Shown: positions 23,413 to 34,373, numbered from the stretch's first letter. The stretch is DNA of 61,905 bases from Neolecta irregularis DAH-3 (GCA_001929475.1 LXFE01002252.1:1-61905); one strand, 5' to 3'. Notes: generated by a model from the letters alone, not told the origin. A program made the numbers and translations.

Positions 23413-24681
23413 TCAAGACATATATCTTATCTCCAATCCTACATTTCCAAAAGGCGATTTGTGATTCGCTAAATCCATGCTTACTCCAAAATTTATCAAC
23501 ACTTTCTTCATCCTCCCTTCCCAGGCCAATCCAGTATTCATGTTGCTGTCAATACGAGCCTTTAAGACGCCAGTGATCTCCTCGCCATCTCTTTGCCATA
23601 ATTCACAACCGAGAGTCAAGTCACTTTGATAGGAAAATAGGTTGAAATTGATGCGTGAGCAAAGTGAGGTGTCTCGGGTAGCCTTGTTAGCGTATGTGGC
23701 TGAGAAATGACCCATCAATGGGTTTAGTGTCATTGTCATAGTGATGGGAGTCTTTGACTGACTTCGAAGTGTTGTATATCTTAGACCGGTGGATACTTCT
23801 TGTGAATATCACTGAAGTACAGTTGCAATCTTACCTCCTCCACTTTTATGCAAAGCACCGTAATAAACTTCTGCACCGATACTTAACTGTCCCGACAAAT
23901 CCATGTCCTCAGAGATGCCACTAGTTGATTGAATTGCTTCTCGAGGATCGGATCTAAAATTCCACAAGCCGCGTAGACCGAGCATTGCTTCATCAGTACT
24001 GTAGATACCTTCAGTAAACAGTCTTCCAGAGTCTCTTTGCAGAATTGCTGTTAGCTTATTTATGTCAATAATATATTCCTCATGCTTATTGACATACCGT
24101 TCCTCCATTGTAAAGCCGTTTATCGCTTACACATGTTAATAAGACCTGGGTGATCGGCGACAATCTCCCCGCATAGAGCGCCTCCACTCTTTTCCCCAGC
24201 AGAAATACTCGGCCATACATTAATGAATCTATAGAATCAGAGCTAGATGCCAATATGATTGCATATGCCTCTACAACCAGACGACGTCCTGATTTTCGGG
24301 CCAAAGTTGTCAATAACATCGAAACAAGGACCAATTATCCGATATCCATCTATAACATTTCGCAATTCCACCTTTTCCGATTTTTGAAGCTCGTTTAATG
24401 ATCGTGTACAGGAGAGATATGCCAAAGACCCATCGAGATTTGGCAAAGCATTAATTTGTGCCGAAGAAACCATATTTTCAGACGGATATGAAGAGACATT
24501 GACATCCATGCCATTGGGAATAGAGAAGTCAAGGAGAGCTAAAGTCTTAGTCCCAAACTTTGCGTATCAAAGGATTCAAAGCGCCTTTCGATGTTGCAGT
24601 CAAGTTCGAATAAGAATTGTCATAGTTCCATCCCGTAGTCTTGTAAAACGTCCGAAGCACATATTCCATGATATTCAACAT
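23413..24681 (-). CDS. MDM10: ERMES/SAM subunit Mdm10
   Basis: A beta-barrel protein of the mitochondrial outer membrane. It is part of the ER-mitochondria encounter structure and joins the SAM complex for Tom40 assembly. The start MLNIMEYVLRTFYKTTGW and NSYSNLTATSK are diagnostic, followed by LLDFSIPNG. Downstream exons give LPNLDGSLAYLSC, MYGRVFLLGKRVEALYAGR, LSGQLSIGAEVYYGAL and a C-terminal strand ending NVGLEIRYMS. To join TSK to LLDFSIP in frame, an intron starting with GC is required (24539-24584), since no GT fits. The gene is divergent from MRT4 with about 150 bp between start codons. Confidence 0.9.
24539..24584 (-). other. Putative GC-AG intron in MDM10
   Basis: On the minus strand it runs from GCGCTTTGAATCC to GACTAAGACTTTAG, 46 nt, with a good branch site GACTAAG. 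Removing it gives LTATSKALLDFSIP in frame, matching Mdm10 proteins. The only GT in reach, at GTTTGGG, would give a 20-nt intron in the wrong frame. Confidence 0.6.
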
Positions 24682-24832
24682 TATCCCAATGATTCCCTCA
24701 AACCCCCAATCGAATCAATCGTATCGGTTTGTGACCGAATGGTGGAGTTGATATTAATTCACGTGAGAGGGTTTAGAAAAATTCCATGGTCGCATGGTAG
24801 AATGACTAGAATCTACTCTACACAATTTGAAT

Positions 24833-25689
24833 ATGCCCAAATCGAAACGGTCGAAACTTGGTATGAGTCTTCCCTGTACCGATGAGTCTTGCCAACATCG
24901 AGGGTAGTTTCTTTAACAAAGACAGAGAAAAAAGGCCGGGAAGGAAAGGAAAATCTCTTTTCATTGGTTCGGACTACTATCGATGTGCATGACTATGTTG
25001 GTTCATATTATACTATGCCGATGGTCTAATTTACATGCAGTGCTGGGTTTTCTCTGTAGACAATATGCGGAATAATACCCTGAAAGAGATTCGCATGGAA
25101 TGGAAGGACAGTCGAATATTTTTCGGTCGGACAAAAGTCATGGCGAAAGCTTTAGGCACAACACCTCAAGATGAAGTGAAGAACAATGTTTGTAAGCTTT
25201 CAAAGGTAAACTTGGGATTTTCAAAATTGTTTTACTTATTATTTTTAGCTATTGGTGGGAGATGTTGGTTTATTGCTCACCTCGCGTTCCCCACAAACGG
25301 TCATCGATTGGTTCGATTCATTCGTACGCACTGACTTTGCCCGTGCTGGTATCATTAGCCCTCGAACAATCATTGTTGGTAAAGGACCTCTATATTTGCA
25401 AGGTGGGCAAGTTCTCAGCGAAGAAGATGCTCTTGTATCTCCTCAGATGGAACCTACATTTCGCAAGTTGGGCATGACTACAGCTTTAGAGAAAGGAGTA
25501 GTTACCCTTTTGGAGGATTTTATTGTCTGTACGGAAGGAAAACCTCTGGACAGCAATCAAACACAGTTGCTCAAGTTGTTTGGGATTGCGCTCGCCCAAT
25601 TCAAACTTCGACTGACAGGATACTGGGAAAAATCAAGCCAAAAAGTTACCTTTGTTGAAAAAGAGCAACCAGATATTATGGAATCATAA
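24833..25689 (+). CDS. MRT4: 60S ribosome assembly factor Mrt4
   Basis: A nucleolar paralogue of ribosomal stalk protein P0 (uL10). It holds the P0 site on pre-60S particles until it is exchanged. Four exons are separated by a 47-nt intron after MPKSKRSKL, a 44-nt intron before CWVFSVDNMRNN and one of about 38-44 nt near 25207. Landmarks are MPKSKRSK, EKKGREGKENLFSL, VFSVDNMRNNTLKEIR, RIFFGRTKVMAKALG and VGDVGLLLTS. The C-terminal half carries the P0-like domain, with FARAGIISPRTIIVGKGPL. The protein lacks an acidic P0-type tail, as expected for Mrt4. Confidence 0.9.
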
Positions 25690-25763
25690 GTTCTTGTCCC
25701 GAATAAACATGTATAATAGTATCTTTGGATTATGTTATCGTTCGTGACCTTAACTCCAACAAC

Positions 25764-26888
25764 ATGCCTCTCAACATCCTCCACCATAAATCTTGGAATG
25801 GTATCTCTGTTTATTTATATATCTTTTAATATGCAGTGTACAACAAGGACAACATTGCTCGTGTCCGCGCGGATGAAGAAGCCGCGAGAAAGAAGGAGGA
25901 AGATGAAGAATATCGAATGCAAGAAGCCGATAAAGAACATCGCCTCAACATTTTACGAACTCGAGCGGCAGAAAGTCTGGCAGAACAACCAAATTCCATT
26001 GAAAAGCAAGCCTCAAAGTCTTTTCTATCTGAAAAGAAGCGAAAGAGGGTGGATGACACTGCCGGGCTTGAAGATAAACGTACTCCAGGTTTGATAAAAA
26101 GTCACATCAACTTTTGGGGGGATCTCGAGGATGGGGTACTTTATCAACTCTAGAACTGCCTAAGAATCAGAAGCTTGCGGTCGGGAAGAAGGATTACGAG
26201 AATCCTGAGAGACAAGCTGAGAAGAAAGCCGAAGATGAGAAATGGGATAGTCAAATAACTATGAGGCTGGGCCGTCCGGCAAAAGGTACGCTCATTTCGA
26301 TTGATTTATGATAATGAGTTTGCAGAAATGAAACCTTGGTACTCATCACTGGATCTTGAATCGTCAGAACAGAAACGAACAAAAGAACAAAGATGGGAGA
26401 GACAACATCGGAATATATCTTTTTATGATCCATTAAGTGCAGTAAATGGATTTTTGAAGCAAAAGAGACAAATTGAAGAAGACGAACGAGAGAAGGAGGA
26501 ACATTTGAGACGAGATGAGAGAGATTTTAGCAGGAAGGATTACCACCAGAGACGCCTTGAGGAGAGAGATGATCAATTCAGAGAAGAACGCCGTAAAAGT
26601 CGAGATCGTCATCGCCATGAACGGCAGCGCAGAGATCTTGAACGTCGACATACTTCAAAATCACCAGAGTTCAACCTTTCATCGAGGCTTCCTTCAAAAA
26701 ATAAGAATCACCACACCAAAGAATCGTCTTCCCTCGACATTGAAAAACTCCGCGCAGACAGAATTGCACGTGAGACTGCTGAAAAGAAGAGGGTTGAACA
26801 GCTCCTGCGGCATGACGAAAGAGTGAATATCAAGGGAGTTGGACGTGCAGGGTATAGTGCTCAGTTCAATCCTGATTTTGTGCGCTAG
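25764..26888 (+). CDS. LENG1-like protein with CIR N-terminal domain
   Basis: The first two exons give MPLNILHHKSWN then VYNKDNIARVRADEEAAR, the pattern of the CIR-N domain in LENG1 and other splicing-linked proteins. A short (about 36-nt) intron interrupts this motif. The protein continues with a Lys/Glu coiled-coil region, SHINFWGDLE, KKDYENPERQAEKKAEDEKW, RPAKKPWYSS and a long Arg/Asp/Glu-rich RS-like stretch. It ends GAGYSAQFNPDFVR-like (RAGYSAQFNPDFVR). The family is probably nuclear and spliceosome-associated, which is knowledge of relatives rather than something shown here. The gene starts 74 bp after MRT4 in the same direction. Confidence 0.8.
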
Positions 26889-28248
26889 CATGGGTTTCCT
26901 TGGGAGACAAAATTTATATTCTTCATTAGCGATAAGAGTCTTTGGAGTAGGATAAAGCATTGATTTCTATAAAATAGCATGAATACTGTGAATAATGAGG
27001 AGTCTTGGAACTTGCAGACCATGTGAACCATAATTGTAAACAATATACATAATTACCATAATAAATATCTCTTAGCAGACGAGACAAATGTTTATTAATG
27101 GTCTGAAAATAGGCACCAGTCATACTTACCTATACTCTCATATTGTTCACATGGAGGTATAGGTGGGTAGACTGATACATCTTTTGTACTCAAGTGTAGA
27201 CACTTGTTCATAAGCGTTTATACCTCAGTAGGAACAACGTGTCCGTGATATAATCCTTGTGAACCGTCTGTAAATAAGCTCCATAAAGAATGTCAATCGG
27301 TTACTCCATTTGACGGTGAAATTAAATCAGTCGATCATTTCTGTGGGAACTCGAAGATTCCCTGTACTAACGTGAACCCCCAGGTCGCCACATTCACCAC
27401 CCAACCATTGGGGGTAACTTAAGGAACCGTCATGAGAAGCCGCCAGATGGCCTCGCCCATCCAGGATAGTCCTAGGATTTGCCGCCGGGTACGTCACAGG
27501 GAGGCAAAGAGGCAAATGACGGTAGGGTGCATATGTGCTGATTTGTATATAACTAGCGCCTAGCCTGACTAGCAGGCTAGGCTTTCATCAGATATTCAAT
27601 GTACGTAGTTACTTCTCTTCTAGGTACCTACGCTAGAGTATCCAATCGAAGTCTCATCCAGCACCAAAACCAAGTTAGTGTGCTGACAATTTCTGCCGAC
27701 TCTCTGAAATTCCACTGCTGAAGTGTCATTAAACGTCGTGGATTTGTAGGACTCGCAGGTTCGAGGAGGTCAATACGACTGTCGGATAAATTTGATTAAT
27801 CCTATCACCAGTCAATTAAGAGAGCTGTGGCAGCAGTGAGGGAGAAGATTTAAAAAGGCAATGGTAGCAGGAAGGAGGAGAGTTAAAGGCAGAGAATAAA
27901 AAATAATAATGTTGAGCGTGGATCAGTAAAAGTCTCGAATCAGTGAACAGATCGAGGTTCCAATGTTTTATTAGGTTTATTAGTCAGAACACAAAGTCAC
28001 CAGTTTCTACAAGATATAACAGACTCAATGGAAACATGGCATGACAAAGAGTTAAGTATGATCCTGACCTCGTTGAAGAGCAGCTTTCCCCGCAAAGCAG
28101 AAATATCAGCTTATTGGATAAATCTATAGATAAATCAGAGTATGGATACAACCGTAGGACAAGTAGAGGAGTCCACGGGCTATAGTCACATCCACCACCC
28201 ACACCCACGATCTACCCTTTCACTTATTTCCGCTATTCTTGCTTGTTT
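26889..28248. other. Intergenic gap without recognised gene
   Basis: About 1.36 kb. A short palindrome TAGCCTGACTAGCAGGCTA lies near 27557-27575. No open frame with family resemblance was found on either strand. It serves as the promoter region of DCP2. Confidence 0.45.
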
Positions 28249-29907
28249 ATGGACTCGCTGCTGCCTTTTCCTTCAGGTCTTTCGCCTCCGGAAATCCTCG
28301 ACGATATTTGCTGGTACCAAATCGCTCTTCCGCGCGCCGGCCGCTGATCGCCAGCCGCTTTATCGTCAACCTGCCGCCCGCAGAGTTACGTTCGCCCGAA
28401 CGGATCTGCTTCCAGATTGAACAGGCGCATTGGTTTTACGAAGATTTTGTCCGCGATAGTTTGCCTGCGCTGCCTGCGTATACCTTGCGTGCCTTTGCCC
28501 GGCTTTTGTTTTCCCACTGCAAAAGTCTCGGACACTGGGAAGACCGCTTCGACCGAGCATTTGCTACTTTTATCGATTACAAGGTCAAAGTCCCTGTTCG
28601 CGGTGCTATTTTGCTCAATCCACAGCTGGATTCTGTTCGTCGCCCGTCCGTCCACTTCCTTGGCTAATATCAACAGGTTCTTCTTGTTAAGGGCTGGAAA
28701 TCAAACTCGGGCTGGGGATTTCCAAAAGGAAAGATCAACCAGGACGAGCTCGACTTGGACTGTGCCGTGAGAGAAGTACGTGTCTCCCAACTTGGTCACA
28801 TCCACCGACTCGCAGTGTCTCGAAGAGACTGATTTCGATATATCCAGTCTTGCCGACTCCACCCAGTATGTAGACAAAACCATTCGGGGCCAAGACATTC
28901 GCCTGTACGTTATCAAAAATGTACCCACAGATACAAAGTTCTCGCCTCGCACAAGAAAAGAAATCAGCGTAGGACAAGTTCATCCTTGTCTCCCGCTGAC
29001 TTCTTAGAAAATTAGTTGGCATAAAATTGCAGATCTTCCCTCCGATCCACAAGACAAAACACCAGTCAACGGTGAGAATTCAACTAAATATTACATGGTC
29101 GCCCCGTTCATCACGTATTTTTCTCATGCTGCAAACTTCTAAACTTGAAGGCTTCTTCGAAATAAGCTCAAACGATATAAAAGAGATCTCCGAAGACAGC
29201 AAATTGAAAACAACCCGACGCCTGAAAAACCTCTCACTGTTTCTCTGGAAATACAGTCTTCTACAATTGATTCGGCGCAGAGGTTAAAAACCCTTGTCTG
29301 TGCATCTCTGCCTATCCAACCTCCAAATGGAAAATTCCTACTTGAAAAGTTACGAGGCCCAAGTCCCCCCATTAATATCCATACAAAACCCCACTCTCCA
29401 AATTTGGATTTGGGCATGCCGGGTAGTTTGTTGGGGCTTCTCCGCAACGGATCGTCGAATGGCACTAAAGTTGTCAGTAGTATGGCAACCGTGGGATCGT
29501 CCACTCGACCCGTAACAAGTCCAAACATTTCCACAAAGAAACAACCACAATACAAGATTCTCAAAAGACCAGTTGAACAACCCTCCTCTGCACCTCCTTC
29601 AAATCAAACCTTTCTCCTCCAACAGATTCTCCAAAAGCCTCCTTTAAGAACCGTTTCAACTCAACTTTCCCCGAACATGAAACCGAATCTGAGAAAAGTG
29701 TTGTCAAACGACGATTTGCAGAAACGGTCACTGGCGGAGGAAAGAGCACCGATGGATAGTCTAATGGCGAGGCTGAACACGGGCGATTCGAATGAAACTC
29801 GTCCAGTCATAAGCAAGCCAATAAAACTAGAATCGCCCAAATACGAAGGACTACGCGAGATGGATCTAATTTTACTAGACTTGCTTCGAAAAGCCATTGG
29901 GAAATGA
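28249..29907 (+). CDS. DCP2: mRNA decapping enzyme Dcp2
   Basis: The catalytic subunit of the Dcp1-Dcp2 decapping complex, which removes the m7G cap in P-bodies and commits mRNA to 5'-3' decay. The N-terminal Dcp2 regulatory domain ([33 protein letters not shown]) leads to the Nudix domain. Its box is [22 protein letters not shown]: the catalytic glutamates are kept, but the Gly normally before the last hydrophobic residue is Asp. Box B follows ([18 protein letters not shown]). The C-terminal region is low-complexity with Leu-rich helical strings [16 protein letters not shown] and [10 protein letters not shown] that resemble Edc3-binding HLMs. Introns of 36-41 nt include one inside the Nudix motif. 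Confidence 0.92.
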
Positions 29908-30062
29908 TTCCGTTTTATTTACTGTCACACCTTGTTTACCTTTTGGGGATGGGGCATCTTTTTGCGTGTGTGTGTAATTTTTGCTTTATTTACCTCATGT
30001 ACGTTCTTTTTTCAATTAAAGCATATAATATCCCTTGTACAATGTCCACAAAAGAGAAATTC

Positions 30063-30566
30063 CTATACAATATGACGATTTTCCTGGGTAACATGAAATG
30101 GACTCCAAATTCCTCGAACGCTAGCGTTTTTACTTTCAACATGCGTGTCAAATCTTTTCAATTTCATACCACTTGCATTTCGCAGTAATTCTGCTTTTGT
30201 TTGGATTTCACGAGCAGTCATGTTTCGCACGCAAATTACTTTTTCGCGACCGTTGATGTAGCGGCCTCGTAAAATCGGATGGTGACCCGGCCGGTTCAAC
30301 ACGATGAATTCTATTTGGGGGTTCTCTTTTGCAAAAGTGGGAAGCCAGTGCGATATGAAGGTCCTGCTGCGTTAGAATCGACAAGCGGAGTAATTATTAG
30401 GATACTTCTGTCCACGAGACGAGCCATACCGGTCGCAATAGCACAACTCTATACTCTTGCACTACAAATCAGGATCTGGGCATTTGGGGGCATGATCTAC
30501 CTGTAAAATGAATGCACCGGCCCCATTGCAGGCCTTCGCAACTTGTTTGATCGCTGCAACAGTCAT
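30063..30566 (-). CDS. MRPL51: Mitochondrial large-subunit ribosomal protein mL43 (Mrpl51)
   Basis: A protein of the mitochondrial 54S subunit with the L51/S25/CI-B8 thioredoxin-like domain. Three exons separated by two 39-nt introns give MTVAAIKQVAKACNGAGAFI, CKSIELCYCDRYGSSRG, FISHWLPTFAKENPQIEFIV, LNRPGHHPILRGRYING and REKVICVRNMTAREIQ. It ends near SVRGIWSPFH plus a short tail. The order and the blocks GSSRG, NGREKVICVRN and SVRGIWSP match yeast Mrpl51. It is divergent from the U1-70K gene with 77 bp between start codons. Confidence 0.9.
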
Positions 30567-30643
30567 TTGTGTGGTTGATTGGCTATGTTTAAGAGAAATC
30601 CCTAAATTTTAAAACTCCGGCATATTCCCTCCCTCAGCCCTCC

Positions 30644-31785
30644 ATGACCGCCGAACGACTGCCGCAAAATATCCTTGGGCTCTTTGCTCCCCGGCCTCCG
30701 CTGCGCTACCTGCCGTACCATGACCGTGCATTAGAAGAGCGCAAGAGCTGCAGGGTCACAGGGGTCAGTGATTACGTCTTGATGCTGAAGGACTACGACA
30801 AAGACTTTACTCCCACTGACGGCTGGGCCGAAAGGCGGGAGAAGAAAAAGATTGAACGGGCAAAGGCTCAACAAGAACGATTGAAACTGGCGTTTGAGAA
30901 ATGTTTGTGCCAAGTCTTTAGTATTGGAGACTGATCGATATTAGGGAAGCCCGGTGACGATCCCATGGTTCGTGGAGACCCCTACAAAACACTTTTTATC
31001 TCGAGATTGAACTATCAAGTCAATGAACAGGACCTTGACCGTGAATTTGTAAAGTTTGGTCCGATTGAAAAGGTATATCTGTTGCTATAAGAGACTAAGA
31101 TAAGATTCGGGTTGTAAAGGACAAAGAGAATAAGCAACGTGGATATGCATTCATCGTATATGAGCGGGAGCGAGATATGAAGGGTGAGGTTTTGCTGTGA
31201 TATTATTTGTTAATTGTAGCGGCGTATAAAGAGACTGACGGTCTCAAAATCAAGGGACGACGGATTGTCGTTGATGTAGAACGCGGTCGAACTGTTAAAG
31301 GCTGGAAGCCCAGACGATTGGGAGGGGGATTGGGAGGGCGAGGCTATACGCGTGCGCCCCGAGACATACCAAGCCGGGCTGCCGAGTCTCGATTTGGAGG
31401 AGACAGGAACGGATTGCGACCTGGGCGAAGCGGTAGTTTTCGAGGTGGTCGTGGAGGCGGATTTGGAGATCGGAGTGAACGGGGAGGAGGCGACCGAGGC
31501 GGATTTCGCGGAGGATTTCGCGGGGATCGCAGAGGGTCTCGGGGCGGAATTGGGTTTCATGGGGGAAGAGGAGCAGGAGGACCGCCTTCGGGACCAAGAG
31601 GATTTGACAGACCACCTCCAGCCGGACCATCAGGATTCCAACCGCCAGCAGCAGCAGGATTTGGAGCGCCGCAACAGTTTGTACCTGCTGGCCACGAGTC
31701 TCGGGGACATGCGCGACCTGAGGATCATCACGGACGAAGACGAGAAGATGATGGAGGACGAGACTATAAGCGGCCGAGATTCTAG
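30644..31785 (+). CDS. SNP1: U1 snRNP 70 kDa protein (U1-70K)
   Basis: A core U1 snRNP component that binds stem-loop I of U1 snRNA and helps define 5' splice sites. The N-terminal U1-70K segment is clear: [14 protein letters not shown] and the Lys/Glu helix before [16 protein letters not shown]. The RRM has RNP2 LFISRLNY and RNP1 RGYAFIVY. The C-terminal tail is an RGG/RS-like Gly-Arg region ending RDYKRPRF. Introns near 30903 (41 nt), 31075 (32 nt) and 31183 (36 nt) split the RRM. This is relevant because the genome must recognise very short introns. The start ATG lies 77 bp from the divergent MRPL51 start. Confidence 0.92.
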
Positions 31786-31884
31786 ATTGTGTACTTGTCA
31801 AATGGGCGAGCAATCGACTGAGACGGGAATGTCTCAACAGTTAGTGTTTGTAAAGGTAATCTGTGGTTTGTTTTCTTTCTGCAC

Positions 31885-32110
31885 TCCTATATATCAGGTA
31901 GGTGTCCCGGATGTCCTATTTCAGGTAGGTGTCTAGGATGCCCCAAGGTAAGTTTTCAGGAAGTCCTATACCAAGGTCCTATATCGGGTAGATGTCCAGG
32001 AAGTCCTGTATCGTAGGTGTTCAGGAGGACCTATATCAAGTAGATGCCCGAGTCCTGTATAAAGCAGGTGCCCGGGAAACTATATGAAGGAGATGCCCAA
32101 AATGTGCATA
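31885..32110 (+). repeat. Degenerate tandem repeat of about 25-32 bp
   Basis: Seven or eight imperfect units of the form AGGTAGGTGTCC followed by GGAAGTCCTATATC run just 3' of the U1-70K gene. Units drift in length and sequence toward the right end. This is a decayed minisatellite. Confidence 0.7.
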
Positions 32111-32574
32111 TCTACCCGGATGCCATCATGCAGATGGCGATGTCCATCTCAGCCAGAGAAAAGTGGCAGGTACTTGTCTAGCCAGAATGCACAAATGATG
32201 CGGATATCTAACAAGCCCTCAATATATGCATACCCCGGGTGTACCTAATATATGCATATATTTGGTAGTCCTTGGGGAGACCTAGTCAATATATGCATAT
32301 CTTGTGGAACCAATTGTAGCTGCATCGCTGAACGCCGCGTATCCTCGCCTACCCACGCGCGAATCCCTTTCGAGAGATTCGTGCCCTTATGCGAGGGGGC
32401 AAGTCGGAGAATCGTCCTCGCCCCGCCTGCTCTCACGAGCCTGCCTCTAACTGGCTGCGGTGGCACCAGAAAGCTCGGCTGCTTCCAGTCAGGTCTCTGG
32501 CGCGGGAACGGCTTTGGGAGGCTGCCGCGAGGATCGAATGCCTTTTAGTGCATTCTTGAGTGCAATACGCGGCC

Positions 32575-32601
32575 GTCGCGGGTTCGATTCGCACCCGCGA
32601 C
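32575..32601 (+). repeat. Hairpin with Pol III B-box-like loop
   Basis: GTCGCGGG and CCCGCGAC form a perfect 8-bp stem around TTCGATTCGCA. GGTTCGATTC matches the T-arm/B-box core of tRNA genes, but the T stem cannot form normally and no good A box is found upstream. Probably a tRNA-like relic, or chance. Confidence 0.35.
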
Positions 32602-32668
32602 AACTCAATTCTGCTCGTCTGGGCGATGCAGCTATCTCCTTTCTTCTTGCTCCTATCTTTTTTTGGCC

Positions 32669-33416
32669 ATGACCGCGTTTCTATTCAAGCGCTTTGTTGC
32701 TCCAACTGCTAACCAGATGGTGGGTGATACTCTGTTTCGCGGGCAAGAAGACCCGTACTGGGAGGAGCGTATAGAGGTAAAAGAAACCCATACTCGCCGC
32801 CGTTGCTTATCCATATCAGGGCCAGTCGCGCAAGAAGAAGGCTCTTCCACCAGGCATCTCTGTTCATGACGCCAAGATCCTCAAGCGCGTCCGCAGACAA
32901 GGCAACTGTCCAAACATTGCCCCTGCCTGTTGACACTCCACAGCCTATGCCCTCGACCGCGCAATCAACTGTTTCTGCTGCTGCACCATCAGAATTGGTA
33001 CTGTAGCCTTAACCCCTAGCCCCTAACCAGAAGGCTGGTCGACGGTCATAGGCATTATTCCTGCTGTCGGTGACGTCATTGCTTGTATGCTTGCCCTCAG
33101 CATCGTGCGCACCTGCAAGAAGGCAGACCTCCCACAAACCGTGCTGACCCGTATGTACTTGAATGTCCTGATCGATTTCCTGGTTCATGTTTCTCCTATC
33201 CTCGCTTATAGCTAGATTGGTCTGGTCCCGTTGATCGGTGACGTCATGAATGCCCTGTATAAATGCAACACTAGGAACAATGTTCTATTGGAGAAAGTAC
33301 TGCAAACCAGAGGAGCAGAAACCATCAGAGAAGCATCTTTCCTGGGTTGCCCTGCTAACTGTGAAGCAAGCCCAGGTGACAACTGCATCTCACCCTTCAC
33401 TCCCACAGCCAGCTAA
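32669..33416 (+). CDS. DUF4112 membrane protein
   Basis: After splicing four short introns the exons read KKKALPPGISVHDAKILKRV, AYALDRAINCF, WSTVIGIIPAVGDVIACML, LALSIVRTCKKADLP and IGLVPLIGDVMNALYKCNTRN. These match the fungal and bacterial DUF4112 family, small membrane proteins of unknown function with paired PxxGD motifs. One intron (32902-32943) begins with GC. The others are 33-43 nt with GT. The 3' end is uncertain: the frame stops at 33416, but a further splice could lead into an open frame ending near 33528. The start MTAFLFKRFVAPTANQMVG looks reasonable. Confidence 0.75.
32902..32943 (+). other. Putative GC-AG intron in the DUF4112 gene
   Basis: The donor is AAG|GCAACT, close to the GC-AG consensus AG|GCAAGT, and the acceptor is CCACAG, 42 nt in all. 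Removal joins KRVRRQ to AYALDRAIN in frame and restores the family pattern. No GT donor gives the same join. Confidence 0.65.
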
Positions 33417-34373
33417 AAGAACACATGGAGTGTTCAATTGGCTGAAGAAGAATACCGATGCCATCCACACAGACCCCGCAGGTTCCAAATCGACACCCAT
33501 CAGGTTAGGCAATTACCTTCCAGAGTAACCTTCAATACTAACTAGTATCGGGCCTGATGTTATCCTTTTATATGCAGTATACCTCAGGTGGCGGATTTTA
33601 ATTCCAGCTACCAGATGAACAAGTGATACTCTTGTTTCAGTTTCTGCGTTAAGTGGATATTCAAATCTTATTTTCATGATCCCTCAAATATATCTTTGAT
33701 AACAATTCGACCGTATATTACAGAAATCTTTTTCAGATTGCAAGTTACTGCATATTCTACGATTTAGAGTTTCACCGACGTTTAATGTACAAAGATAAAA
33801 GCAACTCATGATCCTGTGTTAATCAGAGGTTAGAACCACAATTTCAACCGTCAGAACTTCTCCGCGGCATCACAGTATCTGTCCAAATGCAAGCATAATG
33901 CATAACAATAGGTAATTGGTGGGTTAACTGGTTTGACGTCACATATAAAACTAGTATTTAGACAGTACAATCTCTCAAGAGCTAAAAATCTAATATCAAT
34001 TGTCAAGGAATAGTGTGTTTCCAGTGTCTCCATCACAGTATATGTACATTGTCACAAGGTTCAGATAGTCTTGAGTTTTCTCATTGGGAGTGAATTTAAA
34101 GTAATTCGCTTCTCTTTATATTATCAGACCTGTTCATGCCTAGTCTCAGAAAAGTGCCTGATGTATGTTAACAGTCCCGTTGCGTCTGGTGAAAACGGCA
34201 GCTTCCAAATCAAGTGATTCGGCGATGACTTAAAGGCCACTAATATTAGACTTTGGAAAGGCAACCACCAAGCAAATTAACTCCATTTCAGGAACCTGTC
34301 TGTCATCTACTCCTACACCCCCGTCTCAGTTTCGGCCTTCTCCACCCCTTCTGTACCCGCAATCAAGCCCAAT
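33417..34373. other. Intergenic gap, no recognised gene
   Basis: Possible last exon of the DUF4112 gene up to about 33528, then AT-rich DNA and the promoter of importin alpha, whose leader is CT-rich (around 34305-34370). Nothing else was recognised. Confidence 0.4.

Larger units (their letters stand above)
31786..32668. other. Repeat-rich intergenic gap
   Basis: Holds a degenerate tandem repeat (31885-32110), three copies of AATATATGCATA near 32221, 32247 and 32288, and a B-box-like hairpin at 32575-32601. No protein gene was recognised; the open frames here have no family resemblance. Confidence 0.5.

Noticed and set aside
24539-24560. A 20-nt GT-AG intron in MDM10 (GTTTGGG to TTTAG)
   Set aside because: Too short for splicing and leads to the wrong reading frame after the junction.
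28386-28673. Minus-strand open frames opposite DCP2
   Set aside because: They are antisense shadows of a GC-rich conserved exon and have no family resemblance.
31210-31837. Long frames in other phases over the Arg/Gly-rich tail of U1-70K
   Set aside because: The repetitive GC-rich RGG-coding DNA leaves several frames open. Only the RRM-containing frame matches a family.
32530-32602. A complete tRNA gene at the B-box-like hairpin
   Set aside because: The T stem does not pair properly, no D-arm or A box is present at a suitable distance, and the anticodon-arm candidate has the wrong loop size.
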